64,000 nucleotides of DNA, taken from NCBI GenBank assembly GCA_963402885.1, contig OY727096.1:28811820-28875819 (forward strand), in the 5' to 3' direction. The first letter of the stretch is position 1. The number at the start of each line of letters is the position of its first letter. The notes below the pieces were generated by a model, which saw only the letters and a list, made by a program, of their open reading frames with translations, was not told the DNA's origin and ran no database searches. Shown here piece by piece: positions 18,501 through 33,500 of the stretch. The translations under genes were made by a program, and so were the position numbers. This DNA is from Antedon bifida. Taxonomy: Eukaryota; Echinodermata; Crinoidea; Comatulida; Antedonidae.

Positions 18501-21500
18501 TGAATAACAATGATCACATATTTAAAACACAATGATCAAAATATCAAACTTTGAATACATACATTTAGATTTACATGTGCTTAATATAAATAAATAACTT
18601 GGATATTAATAATGGCAGAGTTCAATGAATTTTACTGTTGTTAGTTGGTATTCCTTTGATGTTTTTTAGAAGAATACTTACTTGTAGTAAGTAGTGAGGT
18701 TTCAGATGTTGAATGCATAGTGCTAGTTAATGGTTGTGTCGACAAAATTTGTGTTATTTGACGTTCTAAAGACTGATTTAAGACTATTTGTTGAGGCTTG
18801 GGCTAGTTGAATGATGGACACCAGAACTTAACGCTTTCATGATGTTTAAAGGCCAACTCAGACAGCGTCGTACGACGCTGTCTGAGTTGGCCTGAACCAA
18901 CAGTGAAACACTCTGACCAACTGCAGAAAATTAATTTCAACAAGTAAATTGGCCTTACCATGATTTTTTGAATAGAAGACAACAAAATGACAAATCTTAA
19001 TTAAATTGTGTTCGTAATTGACAATGATTTATTTGAAATGATTCATTACTGTTTAAGTAGAATGACGATCATGTAATAGCGTATGATATGAAGCTGAGCT
19101 CTAGCCTTCTTGTTGGATGTTTTTTTGCAAATAAATCCACGACCTGATCCAACTACAAGTCGACGTCTTTTGAGTAGTGTATATGCATGAGTGCTAGCGA
19201 TGATAACCTCTCTTGTGTCATGCTTGCTCGTGTGTATGTATGCAGTCTTTTTAAAGCACTTGCACTTCTCTCACACTCACAGCTCGTAGATGGAATTGTG
19301 CAACGCATATATGTTTGGAAAAATAAGGCGGTCAGCCTCTTGGTCTTGTTCTTTATCTTTTTCACGCGATTTTTTTATCCAGCCATCCAACTTTTGGCAT
19401 GATCTTCCAGCAGCTTTCTAGATTCCTGCTCCCTCCCTTCCCATGTTTAGGCGCCTATCTTCAAAGATAGTCCTACTACACTATCTTTGCTATCTTTGAT
19501 CTTTGTCTGTATTTCCAGACACATCTTTACCGCCGGTTGTCTGTATTTCCAGTAAACACTTTACCGCGTACGTGAAGCACTAAGCTATTGCTTGTCGTCA
19601 CATGATCGACTGCGCATGTTTCACATCGAGTTTGTAGTCAGTTCAGATTCCGTAATTTAATTACCGGTATTTTTTCATTTTATATTAAAATATTTTTTTT
19701 TGTATACTATTGATAATGTAAATTTTGTATATATATAATGATATTGTCTTTAGTTAAACAAGACAAGAAAAAATACCATTTCTATTAATTTAAACTGTAT
19801 CAAAAAGTAAACTGAGCGAAATACTTTGCAAAAAATAAAGAGAGCAACAGAGGGTGTGCTATTTATTATTTTAGGCCATATTGAAGAACAAAATTGAACC
19901 TCTGTGAGCGGCCACCTTGCGTAAGCAGCCACCTCCCTTAACGGCCGCACTTTCAAAAGCCTGTTTGTTCTTCCTATCTAATTTGTGCATTTGATACTAA
20001 CTCCCGTAAGTGGCCGAAATTATAAAATTAGATTTTTTGTATTACTTATGATTATCAGACAAATTTTAAAAGCTTTTATCATATGAAAATGGTCGGTCAA
20101 AATCTGTGTAGGAATGTTCTTCACATAAAAATGTTTTATAACCGCTTCGAAATAAAGTTAATATGAAGCGCAATAAGTATCAAAATTGCATTTTTGTTGT
20201 CAAAAGTCATTACAAATTTTTCGGGTGGCCGCTTACGGGAAGTAATTTACAAGCATGCAAAAAATCTAATTTTTAGTAAAAAATGGACGGGTGGTATCAA
20301 ATGCACTAATTAGATAGGAAGGACAAACAGGCTTTTGAAAGTGCGGCCGATAAGAGAGTTGGCCGCTCATAGAGGTTCAACTGTATTTCCAAAACTTTTA
20401 AGTTTCATGGGTGTATTGGAACAAATTAAATAGTAAAAAAATCTAAGCTAAAGCTAGCAATTAAAACGGACTCGCATTCAGGGGGTTAAATTAATTTTAA
20501 AACATTAACTTACTGTCAAATAACTTCAATATCTTTTTTTTTACAGCTACGTCCATCTCCTCATTATCTTTTAAAATAGATACTGGCGTCTTTCCCATCT
20601 ATAAACAAATGTGATTTAATTCAATGAATTTCTGGTTGATACACAACAATTAATCAGTTTAATTAAATAACTTAATATGAAATATTATACTTTACAAATT
20701 TTATAATTTGAATAGGTAGAATATTATATTTATGATATAAAATTATTTAAAAAGCGTATCAATTCAATAAATATTAAACCTACAATTCATATATCGGTAG
20801 AATACACACACACTCTATATATATATTTTTTTTCTCTTCAATTTAAAAATATATATTTCACAATGTGCAATAAAATTATAATAATTCAATACACTGGGTG
20901 CACTATTTTTATTTCATAAGAAAAAAGAATTAGACATGTTCAATGTTAAAAACATTTGTTTTTAACATTTATACTTAAGCCTTATGTTTAATTCTTTATT
21001 GTATTTTGCAAATGTACAGTATGTTTCTTGTAATATAATAAATATGAAACACAATACTATGCTATGTCATTACATTGGTGCACAATACTTTAATTCCATG
21101 ACAGGAACAAAAATTAGACATGTTCAAGGTTTACATTATATTTGTTAAAATGTATTGTATATTACTTTGTTTGATGTGGTTAATGCATCTGGATGTACAA
21201 GACTGTTCATTATCTCTAATTCAAATTTACCATGCCTCATCAGTTCATAGCCAAACTCTGTAGTGAGTATGCTAAGATATAGATGTAGTGGGGTGTTTCC
21301 ATCCTGAAATAAAAAATAATCATTAAGGCCTACTTGTTTACAACTAGATGCTGTAAAATTGTTGCTCATTTTGACAAAGGTTCTATGACCATAATATTCA
21401 TTTAACTTGAGTCTGTTGAACTTATGATTTAATTGTAATTTAGTACTATAGTCTACAGACATCTGCCATGATGATACAAAAGTAACAGTATGTTTTTATT

Positions 21501-24500
21501 TATTTTGCAAATGTATCTTTCTCACTTTGTAATGTAATAAAGTTGTAATACAATACTATGCTATGTCATTACATTGGTGCACTACACTTTATTGCCATGA
21601 CAGGAACAAAAATTAGACATGTTCAAGGTTTACATTATTTTTTCTAAAATGTATTGTACATTACCTTGTTTGATGTGGTTAATGCATCTGGATGTACAAG
21701 TCTGTTCAGTATCTCTAATTCAAATTTACCAAGCCTCATCAGATAATAGCCAAACTCTGTGATGAATAAGCTAAGATATAGATGTAGTGGGGTATTTCCA
21801 TCCTGAAATAAATCATAATTATTAAGGCTTATTGGTTTTGGATTACATGCTATACAATAGACATGTTGCAACTGTAACATTTAAAAAAAGGTTCTATTAC
21901 TAGCCTACAAACATCTGCAATGATGATGATTATTTATTTAAAAATTTATAATTAAAATATAAAATACAATATGTCATTACTTTGGGTACACAATACTTTA
22001 ATTGTATGATAGGAAAAAAGAATTAAGTTTAAGGTTATAAAAACATTTTTTTTAACATTTATTGCACATTACTTTGATGTGGTTAATGCATCTTGATGAA
22101 CAAGACTGGACAGTTTCTCTAATTTAATACCACATTTTATCAGATGATAAGCTAAACTCTGTGTGATGGACTATACTCAAATATAGATCATAAATATCTT
22201 AAACCTACTGGTTTAAAACTAGATTATATACAACTGTTGCTACTTTAAGATTTTAAAAAGGCTCTAATACTGATCTAAACATCTGCACTAATAATAATAA
22301 TTTAAAAACCATATAAATTCATATAAAATCAATTAAAACAGTTTGTTTATTTTCTTTATTTTGTAAAATGTATATTTCACACAATAATTTAATACTGATT
22401 ACTGTGTTATATCATTACATTGGATGAACTATAAATTAATAGTACATTACTTTGTTTGTGGTTAATGTATCTCTAGTATCTTCTTACTTATTTACACCTT
22501 TCCTTTTAAATGAATGCTTATAGTATTCTGCGTTACATTTTTCTATTAAAAATGGTTTGCAACTAAATCAAATTGTGTTATTCTATATGTAATATAATAT
22601 AGTATAAAGATGTATTTTTACACATTTTTAATATATATATATTTTACATATATTTTTATATTCTAAATCAGTGCAATTAGGAGACCAGTTACTCTAGAGT
22701 GATTAGTTTTTTATTTTTTGGGAATCCTGACAATATTGACCAACATAATTACTTTGAAGCAAAAACTCAAGTCATATCTCAGGAATGTTGACCCATCTGG
22801 ATTATGAACAGATTTATATAAAATTTGTTTAGCTATAAAGTCTTACTAAAACAAAATTGGTAATTCACAGGGCATTCTGACATTTAACTGTTTCTCATAA
22901 TTTAATTGTTTTTATATTGTATGCATTACGCAACTCTGGTTAATAAAGAAATTCAGTCAATCAATCAATCATATAATGTGTTCTAATTTTAATTAATTAA
23001 ATCAATGTATTTTTTAATTTATTTTATTAATTTAATTTATTATCAACTTTCAATTCAAGCTGTGTTTGATGATCTGAAATGTCTAATACCTATTATTGCA
23101 ATTAAAAATGTTGGCTTACCGTTAATAAACTATTTATAAAATTAAATGTACATACATTGTTTGGAGTTGTGATTGATGCACAGTTGGTTAGGAGGTAGTT
23201 TACTATCTCTAATTTAACTTCAGAACTCATTCTTAGATATAGATGTAGTGGTGTGTCTCCATTCTGCAAAGAATCGTAGTTAGTCAAGGGATAAATTGGT
23301 TTCTAGATGAATACAATTGGCCTTTTACATTTGTTTCTGTATTTTGCAAATATATCTTCCACAATGTACATATAATGTGTTACATTGCATGTACTATTCA
23401 ATGTCGTGATCCTTGTTTTAAGAAGACTTCAGACTTCAGAAATGTAGATACATTTATGTCTGGTGACTCAAATAGAGCCTTGAAGGCCAGGTGATGGCAA
23501 AACATTTCTATTGATCATACATTCCAATAATTATCGATCTATAGATTCCCCTATGTTTCATAATTTTTGGGGTTTTATTTGTGTTAAAAATAAGCACTTT
23601 CTTATCAGTGGGGCTGTGTTGTTTAGACTTGAAATGTCTACCTAGGAATATTGGCCTACTGTTTATGAACTATTTGTATTAAATTAAATGTACATACATT
23701 GTTTGGAGATGTGGTTGATGCACCATTGGTTATGAGGTAGTTTACTATCTCTAATTTAACTTCAGACCTCCTTCTTAGATATAGATGTAGTGGTGTGTCT
23801 CCATCCTGCAAAGAATCATAATTATCATGGCATTGGTTACAATATATGATCAATTCATATTAAATCAACAATTTATAATTAAGGTATCAGTCATATGTTT
23901 ATTTCTTTATTATTTTTTGCAAATGTACAGTATTTCATTTTTACCGCTTTTCAATATAATAAAGATGATCATTACATTGGTGCACAATACTTCCATTACA
24001 AGGAAACATAATTAGACATGTTCAAGGTTTACATTATATTTGTTAAAATGTATTGTACATTACTTTGTTTGATGTGGTTAATGCATCTGGATGTACAAGA
24101 CTGTTCAGTATCTCTAATTCAAATTTACCATCTCTCATCAAATGATAGCCAAACTCTGTAGTGAATATGCTAAGATATAGATGTAGTGGGGTGTTTCCAT
24201 CCTGAAATAAATCATAATTATTAGGCCTACTGATTTACTGTTGCTACTTTAAGATTAAGGCTCTAGTACTGATCTACAAACATATGCAATGCTGATGATT
24301 ATCTATTTAAAAACCCTCAATTCATATTAAATCAACAATTTATAATTAAGGTATCAGTCATATATTTATTTCTCTAATGTATTATGCAAATGTACAGTAT
24401 GTTTCCCGCTTTTTAATATAATAAAGATGAAATACAATACTATGATATATCATTAAATTGGTGCACTATGCTTTATTGCATGACAGGAAAAAAAAATTAG

Positions 24501-27500
24501 ACATGTTCAAGGTTTACATTATTTTTGTTAAAATGTATTGTACATTACTTTGTTTGATGTGGTTAATGCATCTGGATGTACAAGACTGTTCAGTATCTCT
24601 AATTCAAATTTACCACGCCTCATCGGATGATAGCCAAACTCTGTAGTGAATATGCTAAGATATAGATGTAGTGGGGTGTTTCCATCCTGAAATAAATCAT
24701 AATTATTAAGGCTTATTGGTTTTGGATTACATGCTATAAAATAGACATGTTGCAACTGTAACATTTAAAAAAAGTCATATTACTAGCCTACAAACATCTG
24801 CAATGATGATGATTATAAATTTAAAAATTTATAATTAAAATATAAAATACAATGTTGCTGTCATTACATTGGGTACACAATACCTTAATTGCATAATAGG
24901 AAAAATGAATTAAGTTTAAGGTGAAAAAAAAATTGTTAACATTTATTGCACATTACTTTGATGTGATTAATGCATCTTGATGAACAAGACTGTACAGTTT
25001 CTCTAATTTAATACCACACTTTATCAGATGATGAGCTAAACTCTGTGTGATGGACTATACTCAAATATAGATCATAATTATCTTAAACCTACTGGTTTAA
25101 AACTAGATTATATACAATTGTTGCTACTTTAAGATTTTAAAAAGGCTCTAATACTGATCTAAACATCTGCACTAATAATAATAATTTAAAAACCATATAA
25201 ATTCATATAAAATCAATTAAAACAGTTTGTTTGTTTTCTTTATTTTGTAAATTAATGTATATTTCACACTGTGCAATGATAATGTAATACTGATTACTGT
25301 GTTATATCATTACATTGGATGTACTATAAATTAATAGTACATTACTTTGTTTGTGGTTAATGTATCTCTAGTCTCTTCTTACTTTAAAAAAATATTTACA
25401 CCTTTCCTTTTAAATGAATGCTTATATTATTCTGCATTACATTTTTCTATTAAAAATGGTTTGCAACTAAATCCAATTGTATTATTCTATATGTAATATA
25501 ATATAGTATAACGTTGTATTTTCACACATTTTTAATATACATATATTTTATATATATTTTTATATTCTAAATCAGTGCAATTAGGAGACCAGTTACTCTA
25601 GAGTGATTAGTTTTTTATTTTTTGGGAATCCTGTCTATATTGACCAACATAATCACTTTGAAGCAAAAACTCAAGTCATATCTCATGGATGTTGACCCAT
25701 CTGGATTATGAACAGATGTTTATAAAATTTGTTTAGCTATAAAGTCTTACTAAAACAAAATTGGTAATTCACAGGGCATTCTGATAAAGACATTTAACTG
25801 TTTCTCATGATTTAATTGTTTTTATATTGTATATATTATGCGACTCTGGTTAATAAAGAAATTCAGTCAATCAATCAATCATATAATGTGTTTCAATTTT
25901 AATTAATTAAATCAATGTATTTTTTAATTTATTTTATTAATTTAATTTATAATTTAATCAATTTTCAATTCAAGCTGTGTTTTTTGATCTGAAATGTCTA
26001 ATACCTATTGCAATTCAAAATGTGGGCTTACCGTTAATAAATTATTTATAAAATTAAATGTACATACATTGTTTGGAGTTGTGATTGATGCACCGTTGGT
26101 TACGAGACAGTTTATTATCTCTAATTTAACTCCAAAACTCCTTCTTACATATAGATGTAGTGGTGTGTCTCTATTCTGCAAAGAATCGTAATTAGTCAAG
26201 GGATAGATTGGTTTCTAGATGAATACAATTGGCCTTTACATTTGTTTCTGTATTTTGCAAATGTATCTTCCACAATGTGCAATATAATGTGTTACATTGC
26301 ATGTGCTATTCAATGTCATGATCCTTATTTTAAGAAGACTTCAGAAATGTAGATACATTAATGTCTTGTGACTCAAATAAACCAAAAAGAGCCTTGAAGG
26401 CCAGGTGCTGGCAAAACATTTCTATTGATCATACATTCCAGTAATTGTCGATCTATAGATTCCCCTATGTTTCATAATTTTTGGGATTTTATTTGTGTTA
26501 CACAAGCTTGTTGAAAATAAGCACTTTCTTATCAGTGGGGGCTGTGTTGTTTAGACTTGAAATGTCTAATACCTAGGAATATTGCCGTATGGTTTATAAA
26601 CTACTTGTATTAAATTAAATGTACATACATTGTTTGGAGATGTGGTTGATGCACCATTGGTTATGAGGTAGTTTACTATCTCTAATTTAACTTCAGACCC
26701 CCTTCTTAGATATAGATGTAGTGGTGTGTCTCCATCCTGCAAAGAATCATAATGATCAAGAGATATAATTGGTTTCAATATTGGCTTACCGTTAATAAAC
26801 TATTTATAAAATTAAATGTACATACATTGTTTGGAGTTGTGATTGATGCACCATTGGTTACGAGACAGTTTATTATCTCTAATTTAACTTCAGAACTCAT
26901 TCTTAGATATAGATGAAGTGGTGTGTTTCCATCCTGAAAAGAATCATAATTAGTCAAGGGATAGATTGGTTGGATACAATTGTCCTTTACATTTGTTTCT
27001 GTTTTTGCAAATGTATCTTCCACAATGTGCAATATAATGCGTTACATTACATGTGCTATTCAATGTCGTGATCCTTGTTTTAAGAAGACTTCAGACTTCA
27101 GAAATGTAGATACATTTATGTCTTGTGACTCAAACCAAAAGGAGCCTTGAAGGCCAGGTGCTGGCAAAACATTTCTATTGATCATACATTCCAATAATTA
27201 TCGATCTATAGATTCCCCTATGTTTCATAATTTTTGGGATTTTATTTGTGTTACACCAGCTTGAAATGTCTACCTAGGAATATTGGCCTACTGTTTATGA
27301 ACTATTTGTATTAAATTAAATGTACATACATTGTTTGGAGATGTGGTTGATGCACCATTGGTTATGAGGTAGATTACTATCTCTAATTTAACTTCATCAC
27401 TCCTTAGATATAGATGTAGTGGTGTGTCTCCATCCTGCAAAGAATCATAATTATCAAGGCCTAAGTTACAATATATGATCAATTCATATTAAATCAACAA

Positions 27501-30500
27501 TTTATAATTAAGGTATCAGTCATATGTTTATTTATTTATTGTATTTTGCAAATGTACAGTATGTTTCCCGCTTTTTAATATAATAAAGATGAAATACAAT
27601 ACTGTACTAGTATGCCATGTCATTACATTGGTGCACTATACTTTAATTGCCATGAAAGGAAAAAAGAATTAGACATGTTCAAGGTTTACATTATTTTTGT
27701 TAAAATGTATTGTACATTACTTTGTTTGATGTGGTTAATGCATCTGGATGTACAAGACTGTTCAGTATCTCTAATTCAAATTTACCATCTCTCATCAAAT
27801 GATAGCCAAGCTTTGTAGTGAATATGCTAAGATATAGATGTAGTGGGGTGTTTCCATCCTGAAATAAATCATAATTATTAGGCCTACTGATTTACTGTTG
27901 CTACTTTAAGATTAAGGCTCTAGTACTGATCTACAAACATATGCAATGCTGATGATTATCTATTTAAAAACCATCGATTCATATTAAATCTACAATTAAT
28001 AATTAACGTATCAGTTATATGTTTATTTCTTTATTGTATTTTGCAAATGTACAGTATATTTCTCGCTTTGTAATATAATAAAGATGAAACACAATACTAT
28101 GCTATGTCATTACATTGGTGCACAATACTTTAATTGCCATGACAGGAAAAAACAATTAGACAGATTCAAAATTCAAATTATTTGTTAGAATTTATTGTAC
28201 ATTACTTTGTTTGATGTGGTTAATACATCTGGATGTACAAGACTGTTCAGTATCTCTAATTCAAATTTACCACGCCTCATCGGATGATAGCCAAACTCTG
28301 TAGTGAATAAGCTAAGATATAGATGTAGTGGGGTGTTTCCATCCTGAAATAAATCATAATCATTAAGGCCTACTATAATAATATAATTGAACTTATGATT
28401 TAATTGTAATTTTGTACTATAGTCTACAGACATCTGCCATGATGATACAAAAGTAACAGTATGTTTTTATTTATTTTGCAAATGTATCTTTCTCACTTTG
28501 TAATGTAATAAAGATGAAATACAATACTACACTATGTCATTACATTGGTGCACTATACTTTATTGCCATGATAGGAACAAAAATTAGACATGTTCAAAAT
28601 TCAAATTATTTGTTAAAATGTATTGTACATTACTTTGTTTGATATGGTTAATGCATTTGGATGTACAAGTCTGTTCAGTATCTAATTCAAATTGACCTTA
28701 AGAAGACTTCAGAAATGTAGATAAAAATTGGCATGTCAAAAAAGGGGCTCTAGGTGTGAACTACCGAAGAAGTAAAGATACACCTCATAAATTCATTTAA
28801 TTATATTTTTTTTCAAATAAATAACAAAAAACGTAAAAACATATCTTATTTAACTAACCTAACTTTGTTTTATGTCTTGTGACTCAAATAAACCAAAAGG
28901 AGACTTAAAGTTGAGTCTCCAAAAGAAATGTAATATATGGTAGTAACAAAAGTAAGGTGAATAAACAAAGATAGACTAAAAATGTAACAAAGGTCAAACA
29001 GGAATTTTTTTTAAATATCATTAGAAAGAGTAAGATATTTCTTCTAGGAATCCTGTTTCTAGTTTTTTTTTCTTATTTCTTTTCCCTGTATTGTATTTTT
29101 ATAATATATTGTTTTGAGGCAAAGTAAATAAAATGAAACAATACTGTATTTCTGGTAAAATGTTCATGATTTTCATTATCAAATTTCAAATATGAATGGT
29201 ACAGTATTCGGATAAATCTCCATTTAAACACTGTACTGATGATGATGATTATTTATTTAAAAACCATCAAATCATATTAAATCCATAATTTAAAATATGA
29301 AATACAATATTATGTTTATGTCATTGGGTGCACTATACTTTAATTGCATGATAGGAAAAAAGAATTAGGCAAGTTATTTGTTAACATATATTGCAAATTA
29401 TTTTTATGTGATTAATGCATCTTGATGTACAAGACTGGACAGTTTCTTTAATTTAATACCACGCTTTATCAGATGATGAGCTAAACTCTGTGTGATGGAC
29501 TATAATCAAATATAGATCATAATTATCTTAAGCATACATGTTAACTGTAGATGATATAACATTTTTGCTACTTTAAGATTTAAAAAAGGCTCTAATACTG
29601 ATCTAAAAATCTGCACTAATGATAATTTAAAAACCATATAAGTTCATATAAAATCAATTAAAATAACAGTTTGTTTGTTTTCTTTATTTTGTAAAATGTA
29701 TATTTCACACTGTGAAATGATAATGTAATACTGATTACTGTGTTATATCATTACATTGTATGTTCTATAAATTAATAGTACATTACTTTGTTTGTGGTTA
29801 ATGTATCTCTAGTCTCTTCTTACTTTTAAAAAATATTTACACATTTCCTTTCAAATGAATGCCTATATTATTCTGCATTACATTTTTCAATTAAAAATGG
29901 TTTGCAACTAAATCAAATTGTATTATTCTATATGTAATATAATATAGTATAAAGTTGTATTTTTACACATTTTTAATATATATATTTTATATATATTTTT
30001 ATATTCTAAATCAGTGCAATTAGGAGACCAGTTACTCTAGAGTGATTAGTTTTTTATTTTTTGGGAATCCTGACAATATTGACCAACATAATCACTTGAA
30101 GCAAAAACTCAAGTCATATCTTATGATAATGACCCATCTGGATTATGAACAGATGTTTATAAAATTTGTTTAGCTTACTAAAACAAAATTGGTAATTCAC
30201 AGGGCATTCTGATAAAGACATTTAAAGACTGTTTCTCATGATTTAATTGTTTTTATATTGTATGTATTATGCGACTCTGGTTAATAAAGAAATTCAGTCA
30301 ATCAATCAATCATATAATGTGTTCCAATTTTAATTAATTAAATCAATGTATTTTTTAATTTATTTTATTAATTTAATTTATAATTTAATCAATTTTCAAT
30401 TCAAGCTGTGTTTTTTGATCTAAAATGTCTAATACCTACTATTGCAATTAAAATGTTGGCTTACCGTTAATAAACTATTTATAAAATTAAATGTACATAC

Positions 30501-33500
30501 ATTGTTTGGAGTTGTGATTGATGCACCGTTGGTTACGAGACAGTTTATTATCTCTAATTTAACTCCAAAACTCCTTCTTACATATAGATGAAGTGGTGTG
30601 TCTCCATTCTGCAAAGAATCGTAATTAGTCAAGGGATAGATTGGTTTCTAGATGAATACAATTGTCCTTTACATTTGTTTCTGTATTTTGCAAATGTATC
30701 TCCCACAATGTGCAATATAATGCGTTAACATTGCATGTGCTATTCAATGTCGTGATCCTTGGTTTAAGAAGACTTCAGAAATGTAGATACATTTATGTCT
30801 GGTGACTCAAATAGAGCCTTAAAGGCCAGTTGCATGCAAAACATTTCTATTGATCATACATTCCAATAATTATCGATCTATAGATCCCCCTATGTTTCAT
30901 AATTGTTGGGATTTTATTTGTGTAACACCAGCTTGTTGAAAATAAGCACTTTCTTATCAGTGGGGGCTATGTTGTTTAGACTTGAAATGTCTAATACCTA
31001 GGAATATTGCCATATGGTTTATAAAATATTTGTGTTAAATTAAATGTACATACATTATTTTGAGATGTGATTGATGCACTGGTTACGAGACAGTTTACTA
31101 TCTCTAATTTAACTTCAGAACTTCTTAGATATAGATGTAGTGGTGTGTTTCTAATCTGCAAAGAATCATAATTATCAATGGATATAACTGGTTTCATTCT
31201 TTACAATATATTATGATCAATTCATATTAAATCAACAATAACAATTTAAAATTAAGGTATCAGTCATATGTTTATTTCTTTATTGTATTTTGCAAAATGT
31301 ACAGCATTTGTCTCGCTTTGTAGGCCTACATTAAAGATGAAATACAATACTATGCTATGTCATTAACATTGGTGCACTATACTTTAATTCCATGACAGGA
31401 AAAAAAAGACAGGTTAAGGTTTACTGTCTTATTATTAAGGCTTATTCGTTTAGGATTACATGCTATAAAATAGACATGTTGCAACTTTAAGATTATTGCA
31501 ATTAAAAATGTTGGCTTACCGTTAATAAACTATTCGTAAAATTAAATGTACATACATTGTTTGGAGTTGTGATTGATGCACCATTGGTTACGAGACAGTT
31601 TATTATCTGTAATTTAACTCCAGAACTCCATCTTAGATATAGATGAAGTGGTGTGTCTCCATTCTGCAAAGAATCGTAATTAGTCAAGGGATAGATTGGT
31701 TTCTAGAAATAGACTGTCCTTTACATTTGTTTCTGTATTTTGCAAATGTATCTTCCACAATGTGCAATATAATACGTTACATTGCATGTGCTATTCAATG
31801 TCGTGATCCTTGGTTTAAGAAGACTTCAGACTTCAGAAATGTAGATACATTTATGTCTGGTGACTCAAATAGAGCCATGAAGGCCAGGTGTAGGCAAAAC
31901 ATTTCTATTGATCATACATTCCAATTATTATCGATCTATAGATTTCCCTATGTTTCATAATTTTTGTGATTTTATTTGTGTTACACCAGCTTGTTGAAAA
32001 TAAGCACTTTCTTATCAGTGGGGGCTGTGTTGTTTAGACTTGAAATGTCTAATACCTAGGGATATTGTCGTATGGTTTATAAACTACTTGTATTAAATTA
32101 AATGTACATACATTGTTTGGAGATGTGGTTGATGCACTGGTTACGAGACAGTTTACTATCTCTAATTTAACTTCAGAACTCCTTAGATATAGATGTAGTG
32201 GTGTGTCTCCATCCTGAAAGGAATCATAATTATCAAGGCCTAAGGTTACAATATATGATCAATTCATATTAAATCAACAATTTATAATTAAGGTATCATT
32301 CATATATTTAATTCTTTGTTAGGAAAAAAAGAATTAAGTTTAAGATGAACAAAAATTGTTAACATTTATTGCACATTACTTTGATGTGGTTAATGCATGT
32401 TGATGAACAAGACTGTACAGTTTTTATAATTTATTACCACACTTTATCAGATGATGAACTAAACTCTGTGTGATGGACTATACTCAAATATAGATCATAA
32501 TTATCTTAAACCTACTGGTTTAAAACTAGATTATATAAAACTGTTGCTACTTTAAGATTTTAAAAAGGCTCTAATACTGATCTAAACATCTGTACCAATA
32601 ATAATTAAAAAACCATATAAATTCATATCATTCACATTGTTACATTTTTCTATTAAAAATGGTTTGCAACCAAATCAAATTGTATTATTCTGTATGTAAT
32701 ATAATATAGTATAAAGTTGTATTTTTACACATTTTTAATATATATATTTTATATATATTTTTATATTCTAAATCGGTGCAATTTGGAGACCAGTTACTCT
32801 AGAGTGATTAGATTTACTTTTTGGGAATCCTGTCAATATTGACCAACATAATTACTTTGAAGCAAAGACTCAAGTCATATCTCATGAATGTTGACCCATC
32901 TGGATTATGAACAGATGTTTATAAAATTTGTTTAGCTTACTAAAACAAAATTGGTAATTCACAGGGCATTCTGATAAAGACATTTAACTGTTTCTCATGA
33001 TTTAATTGTTTTTATATTGTATGTATTATGCCACTCTAATTAATAAAGAAATTTTGTCAATCAATCAATCATATAATGTGTTTCAATTTTAATTAATTAA
33101 ATCAATGTATTTTTTTATTTATTTTATTAATTGGTTATCCGCACTTGGCGGATAACCCCTTGTTATTGTCAGGATCTTTTTTTTTTTCTTTTTTTTTTTT
33201 TTTTTCTATATTCTTCTTTCTTTCCCAGAATTTTGTTGGCAGCATATCTCTAATTCTTGCTAACATAAGATTATATAACTTTGTCAGAAGATTGACCTCT
33301 AACTGTAGATGTGCAAGACACTTTGTTTTATGATTTTAGAGTTGCACAACGTGACTTACGCGCGATTTTATGAATTTCAATGATTGATCATAGATTAAAA
33401 ACCAAAAGTCATTTTGTATTGACACTAGGTGAAAATTTAAGTCATGTCAAGGGCAAACTTTCTATGGATTAAAAATGGCATGTTTTATAGAAAGTTACGT

